A stretch of DNA of 5,720 bases, from positions 1 through 5,720 of the forward strand of contig JAIXPU010000001.1 in assembly GCA_027486075.1 (NCBI GenBank), read 5' to 3'. This DNA is from Streptomycetaceae bacterium (GTDB lineage: Bacteria; Actinomycetota; Actinomycetes; Nanopelagicales; Nanopelagicaceae). This document shows, piece after piece, positions 1-5,720 of this stretch (the stretch's first letter is position 1; each line of letters opens with the position of its first letter). Below the pieces are notes generated by a model. The model did not search any database. It was not told where the DNA came from and was given only the letters and a program-made list of their open reading frames with translations. The translations under genes and the position numbers were made by a program.

Positions 1-1364
1 AGGTTAGGTGAAGTGGCGATATCAAATCCGTCAGGAAAACCTACGCCATCATCGCTGATCGTTACCGCCAATTCTCGTCCATTGAGAGTGGCATGGATGC
101 CGAGAGCCGAACCTTCTTCTGCTAAACCATGTTCGAGCGCATTATGGATAAGTTCTGTCACAACCAGCGCCAGCGGAGTTGCGATGCGCGGTTCGAGTGA
201 ACCAATGGTGCCGGTGCGTTCAATATGTAGCTCGCCCATACGAGGACTTAATTCGAGGGCATGTGAAACCAGATTATCTAAGACATCATCAAAGTCAACG
301 GATGAGTCGCGGCTACTGGAAAGCGTCTCGTGAACTAAAGCGATCGATGCGATGCGGCGTACCGCTTCATTGAGCGCAGCGCTGGCACCGGGATCTTCGA
401 TGCGACGGGCCTGCAGACGCAAAAGCGCAGAAACTGTTTGTAGATTGTTCTTCACTCGGTGATGGATTTCGCGAATAGTTGCATCTTTTGTGACTAGTTC
501 TCGTTCTCGGCGACGTAGTTCAGTGACGTTGTTAAGCAACACAATCGCACCCACGCGATCAGTTGCCTGCAACAACGGCAGCACGGTGAAATCAATTGTT
601 CCACCAGCATTTTCAATTTCTACCCGCTTGAGCGCCTTTCCGGTAAGGCCCATAGCGATTGTTTCTTCTTGCGCATCAGGCTTTACGCGAGCAAGTGATT
701 GAGCAACTTCACCCAAATTATGTCCTTCTACCTCACTCATCCAGCCCAGTCGGCTAAAGGCGGAGCGAGCATTAGGGCTGGCATATGAAACAACTCCGTT
801 AACATCAAGGCGAATCAAACCATCTCCTACGCGAGGCGCTGGATCAAAGAGTGATCCTGCATCTGGATAAGGAAATGTTCCTTCGGAGATCATGCGGTAG
901 AGCTTGTGCGCGATTTCGCGATAGTTAAGCTCGAGGCGAGATGGTTGACGCATCAACTCTGCATTTCGATGTCGCGAAATTACACCGATGACATGCCCAT
1001 CAAACATCACAGGGATAGTCTCTTCTTTAACCAGATACTCCCCCATCTGTTCTGGCTGAGTATCACGAACGATTTCAGCACTTGAGAGCGCTTGATCGAT
1101 GTGAGGGCGTTTGCCATGTGAAATTTCATCACCGATAACGTCAAGCGGAAAGAGAGTGGCGGCAGTTGTCGGGCGGATATGTGCGACTGCAACATAGCCC
1201 GTTGGCCAACTTTTAAAATCTTTTCGCAGCGGAACCCACAGGATCAGATCAGCGAAAGATAAATCTGAGAGCAGTTGCCAATCGGCAATCAGTTCACGTA
1301 GACGGTGAATCTGCTCAGGTGAGAGCGGGCTTCTGCCCTGTACATAATCTTCAATGGCGGCCAT
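1..1364 (-). CDS. pdtaS: PdtaS-type sensor histidine kinase (HisKA_2 family), 3' end cut by window edge
   Basis: A cytosolic two-component sensor kinase; 454 residues are visible with no stop, so the C-terminal end lies beyond the left window edge. Residues about 1-135 resemble the GAF-like H_kinase_N sensor domain (LSDLSFADLILWVP, then VAVAHIRPTT). A PAS-like domain covers about 180-285 (DGLIRLDVNGVVSYASPNA). The HisKA_2 dimerisation helix carries IREIHHRVKNNLQT, with H301 (or H302) as the phosphoacceptor. The ATPase domain has the N box ELIHNALEHG (N408) and G1 box DDGVGF (438-443); the G2 region is missing only because of the cut. No membrane segment is seen. In mycobacteria PdtaS phosphorylates PdtaR, an RNA-binding ANTAR regulator; no such gene is in the window. 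The ATG directly follows the stop of the upstream gene (TAAATG), which suggests translational coupling. The family call is firm; strict PdtaS orthology is inferred from the domain order. Confidence 0.93.
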   Translation of the reverse strand, partial: MAAIEDYVQGRSPLSPEQIHRLRELIADWQLLSDLSFADLILWVPLRKDFKSWPTGYVAVAHIRPTTAATLFPLDVIGDEISHGKRPHIDQALSSAEIVRDTQPEQMGEYLVKEETIPVMFDGHVIGVISRHRNAELMRQPSRLELNYREIAHKLYRMISEGTFPYPDAGSLFDPAPRVGDGLIRLDVNGVVSYASPNARSAFSRLGWMSEVEGHNLGEVAQSLARVKPDAQEETIAMGLTGKALKRVEIENAGGTIDFTVLPLLQATDRVGAIVLLNNVTELRRRERELVTKDATIREIHHRVKNNLQTVSALLRLQARRIEDPGASAALNEAVRRIASIALVHETLSSSRDSSVDFDDVLDNLVSHALELSPRMGELHIERTGTIGSLEPRIATPLALVVTELIHNALEHGLAEEGSALGIHATLNGRELAVTISDDGVGFPDGFDIATSPN

Positions 1365-1760
1365 TTATGCCTGCTTCAACCAGGTAGATAGATTCTGCGA
1401 AATCTCTTGAGTGGCAAACCAGGTTAGCTCTTGGCCATCTGCAGATACTTCAAAGAGGCATTGCAGATCGCTCCAAGAAAGTGAACCAGAGAGCGATACC
1501 GACATCTCATGACTTTCAGAGATGAGCTCTTGTGGAATTTCAAAGGCTAATACGCAGGCGGCACCCGTCCCTGCGCTCTTCATCTCAAGTGCATCTTCGG
1601 CCGCCACCATTGAAAGGGTAAATTCAATCTCTTCTTCATCAAGATCTGGGTGTGCTGCTAAGAAACTTGCAGTCGGCGCATAGATATCTGAAATATCGAG
1701 AGTCTCGGAGCTGGCAAACTCAGAGACTTCTTGGGCTGTCATAGCCGCATATCCACGCAT
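1365..1760 (-). CDS. DUF6912-like small acidic protein of unknown function
   Basis: A 131-residue acidic soluble protein with no signal peptide, membrane segment or metal-binding cluster. I match it from memory to the actinobacterial DUF6912 family. The N-terminus MRGYAAMTAQEV resembles the family opening MRVYV/L. A middle stretch at about 22-60 (IYAPTASFL, then DLDEEEIEFTLSMVAAEDAL) fits the family's 'aVTPal..., D-EELEYAAL, AA-ASL' pattern. The C-terminal ELTWFATQEI (111-120) matches the family's most conserved block. I chose the ATG at 1760 over the later ATG at 1742 because it restores the MRxY opening. Position 3 is Gly where the family usually has Val or Leu. The ribosome site is weak. 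Its stop abuts the kinase ATG, and it begins about 20 bases after the CpaE-like gene, so it probably shares their transcript. Biochemical function is unknown; the family assignment should be confirmed by profile search. Confidence 0.8.
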   Translation of the reverse strand: MRGYAAMTAQEVSEFASSETLDISDIYAPTASFLAAHPDLDEEEIEFTLSMVAAEDALEMKSAGTGAACVLAFEIPQELISESHEMSVSLSGSLSWSDLQCLFEVSADGQELTWFATQEISQNLSTWLKQA

Positions 1761-1779
1761 GCGCTAAGCCTATAAGAAT

Positions 1780-2865
1780 TTAAGAGATGAGCTGACCTGC
1801 AATTTCTGCAATAGAGCGGCGAAGATGGCTGCGTTCATTGACTTCATAGAGGCTAGCGCGCTCACTCTCTGCGCGTAAGGCGCTGCGACTATCGGCCGGC
1901 AGGGCAAACATACGCGCTGGCTTTATTGCACTCACGCTCTGAGTAAATGATTGATCGAGTGGTGAGTTCTTCTTACCGGGAGTCCGCATGCTCTGTACGC
2001 CGACAATTGCGGGCTTGATCGAATTCTGTGCCAGCTCACGCAATAGTTCGCGTAATCGCTCGAGCGAGAGTTGATCGCTCTTTGATAACAACCAAAGTTC
2101 ATCTGCATACGTTGAGGTCCAGATAAATGCTTCGCTCTCCCATCTCTTGCCAGTTAGCTGCGCTGCAATATTTCGTAACACTCCAAGGTCAATCACTATG
2201 AAATCAAATTCAAAACGAGCGCTCTGCAGCTGCCCCAAATCACTTTCTAAATTCTCTTGCGAAATCTCCATGCCCCAGAGGTTTTCAGAGATCTGCGGAT
2301 GGCGAACGCTGGCACGTAAACCCCTTTGCCCAAGTAAAGATGAGATAGCGGGAGCAAGAGCGTGCGCATCGACTAATAGCGTTCTCTTACCTAACAAGCT
2401 CAACTCTGTGGCGAGATTTATTGCAGTAAGAGTGCAGCCAGAGGAGCTCGCTGATGCAGAAATAGCAATCGTGCGCGCCCGGGCAGGAGCGCCCTGCGCC
2501 TGTGCTCTGATCATCGGTGCGCGTAGAGATCCGCGCATGAGCGAGATGAGTTCGAGCGAAGAGGTAGGAAACTCTTGCACTTCAGTAAATGAAGTGGGTG
2601 CGGAGTCTTTAGGTGCGAAGAGAAAGACTGGATACCCGCGAGATTTCAACTCTGCAATTGCTGCTGGGGTTAAGCCTTCTAGATCCGTAGCCAGAATAAT
2701 CGTTGCCTTCTCTGGTGAAGCTGCGGTGCAGAGTTGGCTGATTGCATCAAAATCTAAAGCTCGCAGAGTGATATTCCAACCTTGCGAAAAGAGAGTACTT
2801 GCAATAAATCCTTCGCGCTCTGGATCTCGTATTCCGGTAATTGCTGAGTTAACGACTTCACCCAC
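1780..2865 (-). CDS. CpaE/MinD-like P-loop family protein with degenerate Walker A
   Basis: About 361 residues (365 if started at the TTG at 2877, which is the numbering used here). The N-terminal part (about 6-115) looks like the receiver-like domain of CpaE proteins, with alternating strands and helices (KATIILATDLEGLTP, GYPVFLFAP). A MinD/ParA-type fold follows. The deviant Walker A position reads SASASSSGCTL (140-150), lacking both the signature and catalytic lysines. The following helix TAINLATELSLLGKRTLLVD is typical of the family. Switch I reads VDAHALAPAISSLLG, with His172 where Asp is usual. Walker B is FDFIVIDLG (225-232). In Tad systems CpaE helps localise pilus assembly; here that role is only suggested. 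The gene overlaps the end of the SAF gene. I prefer the GTG at 2865, which lies within GTGGGTGA, because family members start close to this point. Neither start has a clear Shine-Dalgarno. ATP hydrolysis is doubtful. Confidence 0.82.
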   Translation of the reverse strand: MGEVVNSAITGIRDPEREGFIASTLFSQGWNITLRALDFDAISQLCTAASPEKATIILATDLEGLTPAAIAELKSRGYPVFLFAPKDSAPTSFTEVQEFPTSSLELISLMRGSLRAPMIRAQAQGAPARARTIAISASASSSGCTLTAINLATELSLLGKRTLLVDAHALAPAISSLLGQRGLRASVRHPQISENLWGMEISQENLESDLGQLQSARFEFDFIVIDLGVLRNIAAQLTGKRWESEAFIWTSTYADELWLLSKSDQLSLERLRELLRELAQNSIKPAIVGVQSMRTPGKKNSPLDQSFTQSVSAIKPARMFALPADSRSALRAESERASLYEVNERSHLRRSIAEIAGQLIS

Positions 2866-3454
2866 GTGCGCGCACAACCACTAAACGCCCACTCGTGGAT
2901 GCAGATAGAACGGTTGCCACATCTACTCGATCTATAGCTAGCCCAAGAGCGACTTCGCCACCAAAGTTGCTGCCTTTGCGGTCGATAGATGTCACAAAAG
3001 CTCCACTGACAATGAACTCTGGAGCAATCGTCTCCTTTGACTCGCGAACATCATGGAGTTGATAGAGCGAAATCAATTCACCTACGGCAACTGCAAAGGG
3101 AATATCAACGGCTCTGATACTTAGTGAGATCTCTTGATGTGTGAGCGCTCTTGCATCATCTGTCAGCGAACTACCTTGCAACAGTTCACCAGCTACTAAG
3201 CGCCGGCGAGTGATAGATCCGATGGGATTGGTCGATGCTGCAAGGTAGTTCTTTGCCGCCGCCCCGAGCACAACAGATTGGTAGCCCAGATCATCGGCTC
3301 CAATCTGAGTACCTGCAGCCATTGGGCGCAGGACCACCCAATAATTTTCTTGTGTATTTGCAGCTCGCGTCATGAGAAATGAGGCGAGCAGCGCCCCAAT
3401 ACAGAGAGCAATTGAGAGATAGAGACGAGTCTGGGATTTCTTCTTAACAACCAT
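2858..3454 (-). CDS. CpaB/RcpC-like SAF-domain membrane protein
   Basis: A 198-residue protein with a short basic cytosolic start (MVVKKKSQTR), one membrane segment at about 11-29 (LYLSIALCIGALLASFLM), and an extracytoplasmic remainder. This is a type II anchor rather than a cleaved signal. Residues about 38-98 form a SAF domain: YWVVLRPMAAGTQIGADDL, then GSITRRRLVAGELLQGSSL, the usual 'G..i...L' and 'GE.l....L' pair. The rest (about 105-198) is beta-rich and resembles the RcpC/CpaB region. It is shorter than typical CpaB proteins. CpaB acts at the envelope with the Tad pilus secretin, but no secretin is expected in an actinobacterium and none is present here. It is the first gene of the minus-strand operon and overlaps the CpaE-like gene. 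The ATG at 3454 is the only in-frame start after an upstream stop; it lacks a Shine-Dalgarno and sits beside an inverted repeat. Fold is confident; function is inferred. Confidence 0.85.
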   Translation of the reverse strand: MVVKKKSQTRLYLSIALCIGALLASFLMTRAANTQENYWVVLRPMAAGTQIGADDLGYQSVVLGAAAKNYLAASTNPIGSITRRRLVAGELLQGSSLTDDARALTHQEISLSIRAVDIPFAVAVGELISLYQLHDVRESKETIAPEFIVSGAFVTSIDRKGSNFGGEVALGLAIDRVDVATVLSASTSGRLVVVRARG

Positions 3455-3456
3455 GG

Positions 3457-3475
3457 GCGCACGGTAAAAGTGCGC
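3457..3475. repeat. Inverted repeat GCGCAC-N7-GTGCGC beside the SAF gene start
   Basis: A perfect 6-base dyad with a 7-base centre, seen directly. It ends two bases before the ATG of the SAF gene on the minus strand. In the transcript it could form a GC-rich hairpin covering the position a ribosome site would occupy, or it could be an operator. Part of a wider alternating GC tract, so chance formation is possible. Confidence 0.4.
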
Positions 3476-3548
3476 GCGCTTGCTTCTAACTTACCTTTCC
3501 ACAGTACGACTTAAGTATGAGCAACTTTAAGACTTTTAGTCGGTTCAC

Positions 3549-3569
3549 TTTTCTGCGCGCAACAGAAAA
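3549..3569. repeat. Inverted repeat TTTTCTG-N7-CAGAAAA upstream of the Rv3235-like gene
   Basis: A perfect 7-base dyad with a 7-base centre (21 bases overall), seen directly. It ends eight bases before the ATG at 3578. The symmetry and size suit a dimeric repressor operator or a short RNA hairpin at the start of the transcript. There is no U-tract directly after it on the plus strand, so a terminator is unlikely. The regulator, if any, is unknown. Confidence 0.5.
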
Positions 3570-3577
3570 ATCGCGCC

Positions 3578-4105
3578 ATGACTACAGAGACTTCACATAC
3601 GCTCATTGAAAATCGCCGCTCTTTTCTGCAACTGGTATCCAGCACCGAAGATCGCTCGCTGTGGGAACATCCAGTGCTCGATATCTTTGCACCTCCTGTA
3701 AGGGAAATTCCAGCGCAGAAGGCAAAGCTTTATCTCGTTCCTTCAACCTTCGGCGAAGATCTCGAAGCTGATGAGATGCCAATTCCAACTTCAGCATCAG
3801 AGTTGCCTGAGCTACATGCCTGGACCATGAAGTTTATTGTCAGCGTTGTTGAAGTGTGGGGCGGAAGACGGCAGCCGGCACAACTTATTCGCTGGTGCCA
3901 TCGCGTTATCTATATGGAGTTACTCAAGAGCGCTGGGACTCAGAAGGAGATCGGAAAGATTAAGAGCATCCATCAATCAGAGCCATTCGATGGAATCTGT
4001 GAATCAACGGTCATCATTCGATTTGGTGCGCGCTACCGATCAGCAGTTATCCGCTTTGAAGGCGTAGATGGACGTTGGTTATGTACTGCTCTACATCTTC
4101 TCTAA
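3578..4105 (+). CDS. Rv3235-like protein (DUF6459-type), function unknown
   Basis: A 175-residue soluble protein. The first 75 residues look disordered and low in conservation. The C-terminal domain (about 78-175) matches the actinobacterial Rv3235 family as I know it: a helix with VEVWGGRRQPAQLIRWCHRVIYMEL (split here as VEVWGGRRQPAQL, 91-103, and IRWCHRVIYMEL, 104-115), a strand with KIKSIHQSEPFDGICEST, then VIIRFGARYRSAVIRFEG and the closing block DGRWLCTALHL (164-174). The overall plan, helices followed by a curved sheet, hints at an NTF2-like fold, which I have not verified. It lies convergent with secA, as family members often lie near secA in actinobacteria; a link to protein export is speculation. 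The ATG at 3578 is the first in-frame start after a stop at 3518, with no Shine-Dalgarno. No membrane segment or signal peptide. Confidence 0.85.
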   Translation: MTTETSHTLIENRRSFLQLVSSTEDRSLWEHPVLDIFAPPVREIPAQKAKLYLVPSTFGEDLEADEMPIPTSASELPELHAWTMKFIVSVVEVWGGRRQPAQLIRWCHRVIYMELLKSAGTQKEIGKIKSIHQSEPFDGICESTVIIRFGARYRSAVIRFEGVDGRWLCTALHLL

Positions 4106-4119
4106 GGGACTTTAAGAAG

Positions 4120-5720
4120 TTAAGCGGCGCCGTGACAGCGCTTATATTTCTTTCCAGATCCGCAAGGGCATTGGCTATTACGCGAAACGCCTCCGCTTGA
4201 AGCAACGCCGCTTTCATCTGCTGCTGAATAGCGAAGTGGCTGGCTCTGCGCAGGTTTGTCATCGACACCTTGCGCCTTAATAGCGCTTCCGTCTCCTTCG
4301 ATTGTTACCTGCACGTTAAAGACCAAGCTAGCTAGCTCTTCCTTAATGGCATCCATCATCGCAGCGAAGAGTTCGTAGCCCTCACGCTGGTACTCAACAA
4401 GTGGATCACGTTGCGCCATTGCACGCAGGCCGATTCCTTCTTGCAGATAGTCCATCTCATAGAGATGCTCGCGCCACTTTCGATCTAGAACCGAGAGAAG
4501 AACGCGTCGTTCTAGTTCGCGCAATACCTCAGCGCTCAATTCTTCTTCGCGCTTCTTGTAGGCCTGTTTCGCATCTTCAAGAATCTTTGACTCTAGATAA
4601 TCAACATCGAGCGCATCTTTTGAGCCAACTTCTGCAATCAACTCTTCTGGAGTAAATGAGATTGGATAAATGAGCTTGAGCGCAGTCCATAGCTTCTCGA
4701 GATCCCAATCTTCGGCATATCCCTGCTCTGCTGCAGCATGGACGTAAGCCGAGACGGTATCGGCGACAAAGTCGCCTACTTGCTCGCCCAGATCTTTACC
4801 TTCAAGAACTAAACGGCGTTCACCGTAAATAACTTCGCGCTGGCGATTCATGACATCGTCGTACTTGAGGACGTTCTTACGAATCTCAAAGTTCTGAGCT
4901 TCGACCTGTGTCTGGGCTGAACGGATAGCGTTAGAGACCATCTTCGATTCAATTGGCTCATCTTCAGGTAATCCGGCAGCTGACAGTACGCGCTCAACAA
5001 TTCCTGAGTTAAAGCGGCGCATCAAATCATCTTGGAGTGAGAGATAGAAACGTGATTCACCTGGATCGCCTTGGCGACCAGAGCGACCACGTAACTGATT
5101 ATCGATACGGCGTGATTCGTGGCGTTCGGTGCCAAGAACATAGAGGCCACCGAGTGAAACTACTTCTTCATGCTCTCTAGCGATTGCTTCTTTCTGCTTT
5201 GCAATCTCTGCAGGCCAAGCAGCTTCATATTCAGGTGCATTATCAACTGGAGAAATTCCACGACGTTGAAGTTCGAAGTCAGCCATAAACTCTGGGTTTC
5301 CACCAAGCATGATGTCTGTACCGCGACCAGCCATGTTAGTTGCCACAGTGACAGCGCCCTTAGTACCAGCGCGGGCAACAATCGCTGCTTCACGTTCGTG
5401 GTGCTTAGCGTTCAAAACTTCATGGGGAACGCCAGATTTTTTCAGAAAGGCAGAGAGCTCTTCAGATTTTTCTACGCTGACGGTACCGACCAAAACAGGT
5501 TGGCCCTTACGGTGACGCTCGACGATATCGAGAGTAACGGCTGCAAATTTTCCGTTCTCGGATTTGTAGACCAAATCTGGCTGATCAATACGTTGCATAT
5601 CTCTATTGGTAGGGATCGGAACAACGCCAAGTTTGTAGATTTGATGGAATTCTGAAGCCTCTGTCATCGCAGTACCGGTCATACCTGAAATGGTTTCGTA
5701 CAAGCGGAAGTAGTTCTGCA
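4120..5720 (-). CDS. secA: Preprotein translocase ATPase SecA, C-terminal part (5' end outside window)
   Basis: SecA is the ATP-driven motor that pushes unfolded preproteins through SecYEG at the inner face of the membrane. The window holds the last 532 residues, roughly the final 60 percent; the frame is open to the right edge. Visible blocks in order: QNYFRLYETISGMTGTA (1-17), the second nucleotide-binding domain with ATNMAGRGTDIMLGG (126-140) and LGTERHESRRIDNQLRGRSG (195-214) containing the arginine-finger motif, the helical scaffold (NVLKYDDVMNRQREVIYGER), the wing region, the IRA1/second scaffold stretch (DRKWREHLYEMDYLQEGIGL, 412-431), a linker, and the SEC-C zinc motif CPCGSGKKYKRCHG (517-530). 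A TTG at 5703 is internal, because QNYFR upstream of it is conserved SecA sequence. All key motifs are intact, so the protein should be functional. It is convergent with the Rv3235-like gene. Confidence 0.98.
   Translation of the reverse strand, partial: QNYFRLYETISGMTGTAMTEASEFHQIYKLGVVPIPTNRDMQRIDQPDLVYKSENGKFAAVTLDIVERHRKGQPVLVGTVSVEKSEELSAFLKKSGVPHEVLNAKHHEREAAIVARAGTKGAVTVATNMAGRGTDIMLGGNPEFMADFELQRRGISPVDNAPEYEAAWPAEIAKQKEAIAREHEEVVSLGGLYVLGTERHESRRIDNQLRGRSGRQGDPGESRFYLSLQDDLMRRFNSGIVERVLSAAGLPEDEPIESKMVSNAIRSAQTQVEAQNFEIRKNVLKYDDVMNRQREVIYGERRLVLEGKDLGEQVGDFVADTVSAYVHAAAEQGYAEDWDLEKLWTALKLIYPISFTPEELIAEVGSKDALDVDYLESKILEDAKQAYKKREEELSAEVLRELERRVLLSVLDRKWREHLYEMDYLQEGIGLRAMAQRDPLVEYQREGYELFAAMMDAIKEELASLVFNVQVTIEGDGSAIKAQGVDDKPAQSQPLRYSAADESGVASSGGVSRNSQCPCGSGKKYKRCHGAA
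4121..4155 (+). terminator. Weak candidate terminator for the Rv3235-like gene
   Basis: A 6-base stem, TAAGCG (4121-4126) with CGCTTA (4139-4144), and a 12-base loop, followed by a T-rich run (TATTTCTTTCC). It starts 16 bases after the Rv3235-like stop, inside the last codons of the convergent secA gene. The stem is short and the T-run is interrupted, so intrinsic termination would be weak. No better candidate is visible for either gene in the 14-base gap. Confidence 0.25.

Larger units (their letters stand above)
3455..3577. promoter_or_regulatory. Divergent intergenic region between the SAF gene and the Rv3235-like gene
   Basis: This 123-base gap separates two genes that face away from each other, so it must hold promoters for both. 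The middle (about 3505-3550) is AT-rich compared with its GC-rich flanks. I could not find a convincing pair of -35 and -10 hexamers at proper spacing on either strand. Neither downstream gene has a clear Shine-Dalgarno, so leaderless or near-leaderless transcripts, common in actinobacteria, are possible. Two perfect short inverted repeats lie at its two ends and are listed separately. Confidence 0.6.

Noticed and set aside
13..702. Several plus-strand open frames opposite the kinase
   Set aside because: The minus strand encodes the HisKA_2 and ATPase motifs without interruption here, so these are shadows.
2875..2877. TTG as the start of the CpaE-like gene
   Set aside because: Possible but less likely than the GTG at 2865: it lengthens the overlap with the SAF gene, has no ribosome site, and adds residues (MCAH) not expected in the family. 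Not firmly excluded.
2147..2884. A 245-codon open frame on the plus strand, opposite the CpaE-like gene
   Set aside because: Its product is rich in Ser, Arg and Cys with no recognisable domain, and it mirrors a minus-strand gene with clear family motifs. It is an antisense shadow.
3480..3510. TTGCTT followed by TACGAC as a plus-strand promoter
   Set aside because: The spacing is about 19 bases and the -10 match is poor; not good enough to list.
5170..5655. A 161-codon plus-strand open frame opposite secA
   Set aside because: It lies wholly over conserved SecA motifs and its translation resembles nothing known; shadow frame.
5701..5703. TTG as a start codon for secA
   Set aside because: The frame continues upstream to the window edge with QNYFR, a conserved part of SecA, so the codon is an internal leucine.

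Overview
This is an ordinary-looking chromosomal stretch from an actinobacterium. The evidence is the set of families present: a PdtaS-type histidine kinase, a DUF6912-like protein, an Rv3235-like protein and an actinobacterial SecA ending in a SEC-C zinc motif. In Mycobacterium tuberculosis, PdtaS (Rv3220c), Rv3235 and SecA1 (Rv3240c) also lie close together, so this looks like a conserved neighbourhood rather than an acquired island. Base composition is moderate by eye, not the high GC of Streptomyces or Mycobacterium, and the genes are packed tightly. That suggests a small-genome freshwater actinobacterium of the Nanopelagicales type (Planktophila/Nanopelagicus). This placement is inference.

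Layout, left to right. (1) Positions 1-3454 hold four minus-strand genes, transcribed right to left: a CpaB-like SAF-domain membrane protein, a CpaE/MinD-like protein with a broken P-loop, a small DUF6912-like protein, and a PdtaS-type sensor kinase cut by the left window edge. Junctions are an overlap, a 19-base or so gap, and a stop codon directly abutting the next ATG, so one operon is likely. (2) Positions 3455-3577 are a divergent intergenic region with two short perfect inverted repeats, each lying against one of the two start codons. (3) Positions 3578-4105 hold the plus-strand Rv3235-like gene. (4) Positions 4120-5720 hold the C-terminal part of secA on the minus strand, cut by the right edge and convergent with the Rv3235-like gene after a 14-base gap.

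How the genes may work together. SecA is the preprotein translocase motor. The Rv3235-like protein recurs near it but has no established function. The SAF/CpaE pair resembles two components of Flp/Tad pilus machinery, but no secretin, TadA ATPase, TadB/TadC or pilin is in the window. The kinase should phosphorylate a PdtaR-type ANTAR regulator encoded elsewhere. I see no tRNA, rRNA, CRISPR array, insertion sequence or prophage gene. The least explained items are the lysine-less CpaE-like protein and the paired dyads in the divergent intergenic region.
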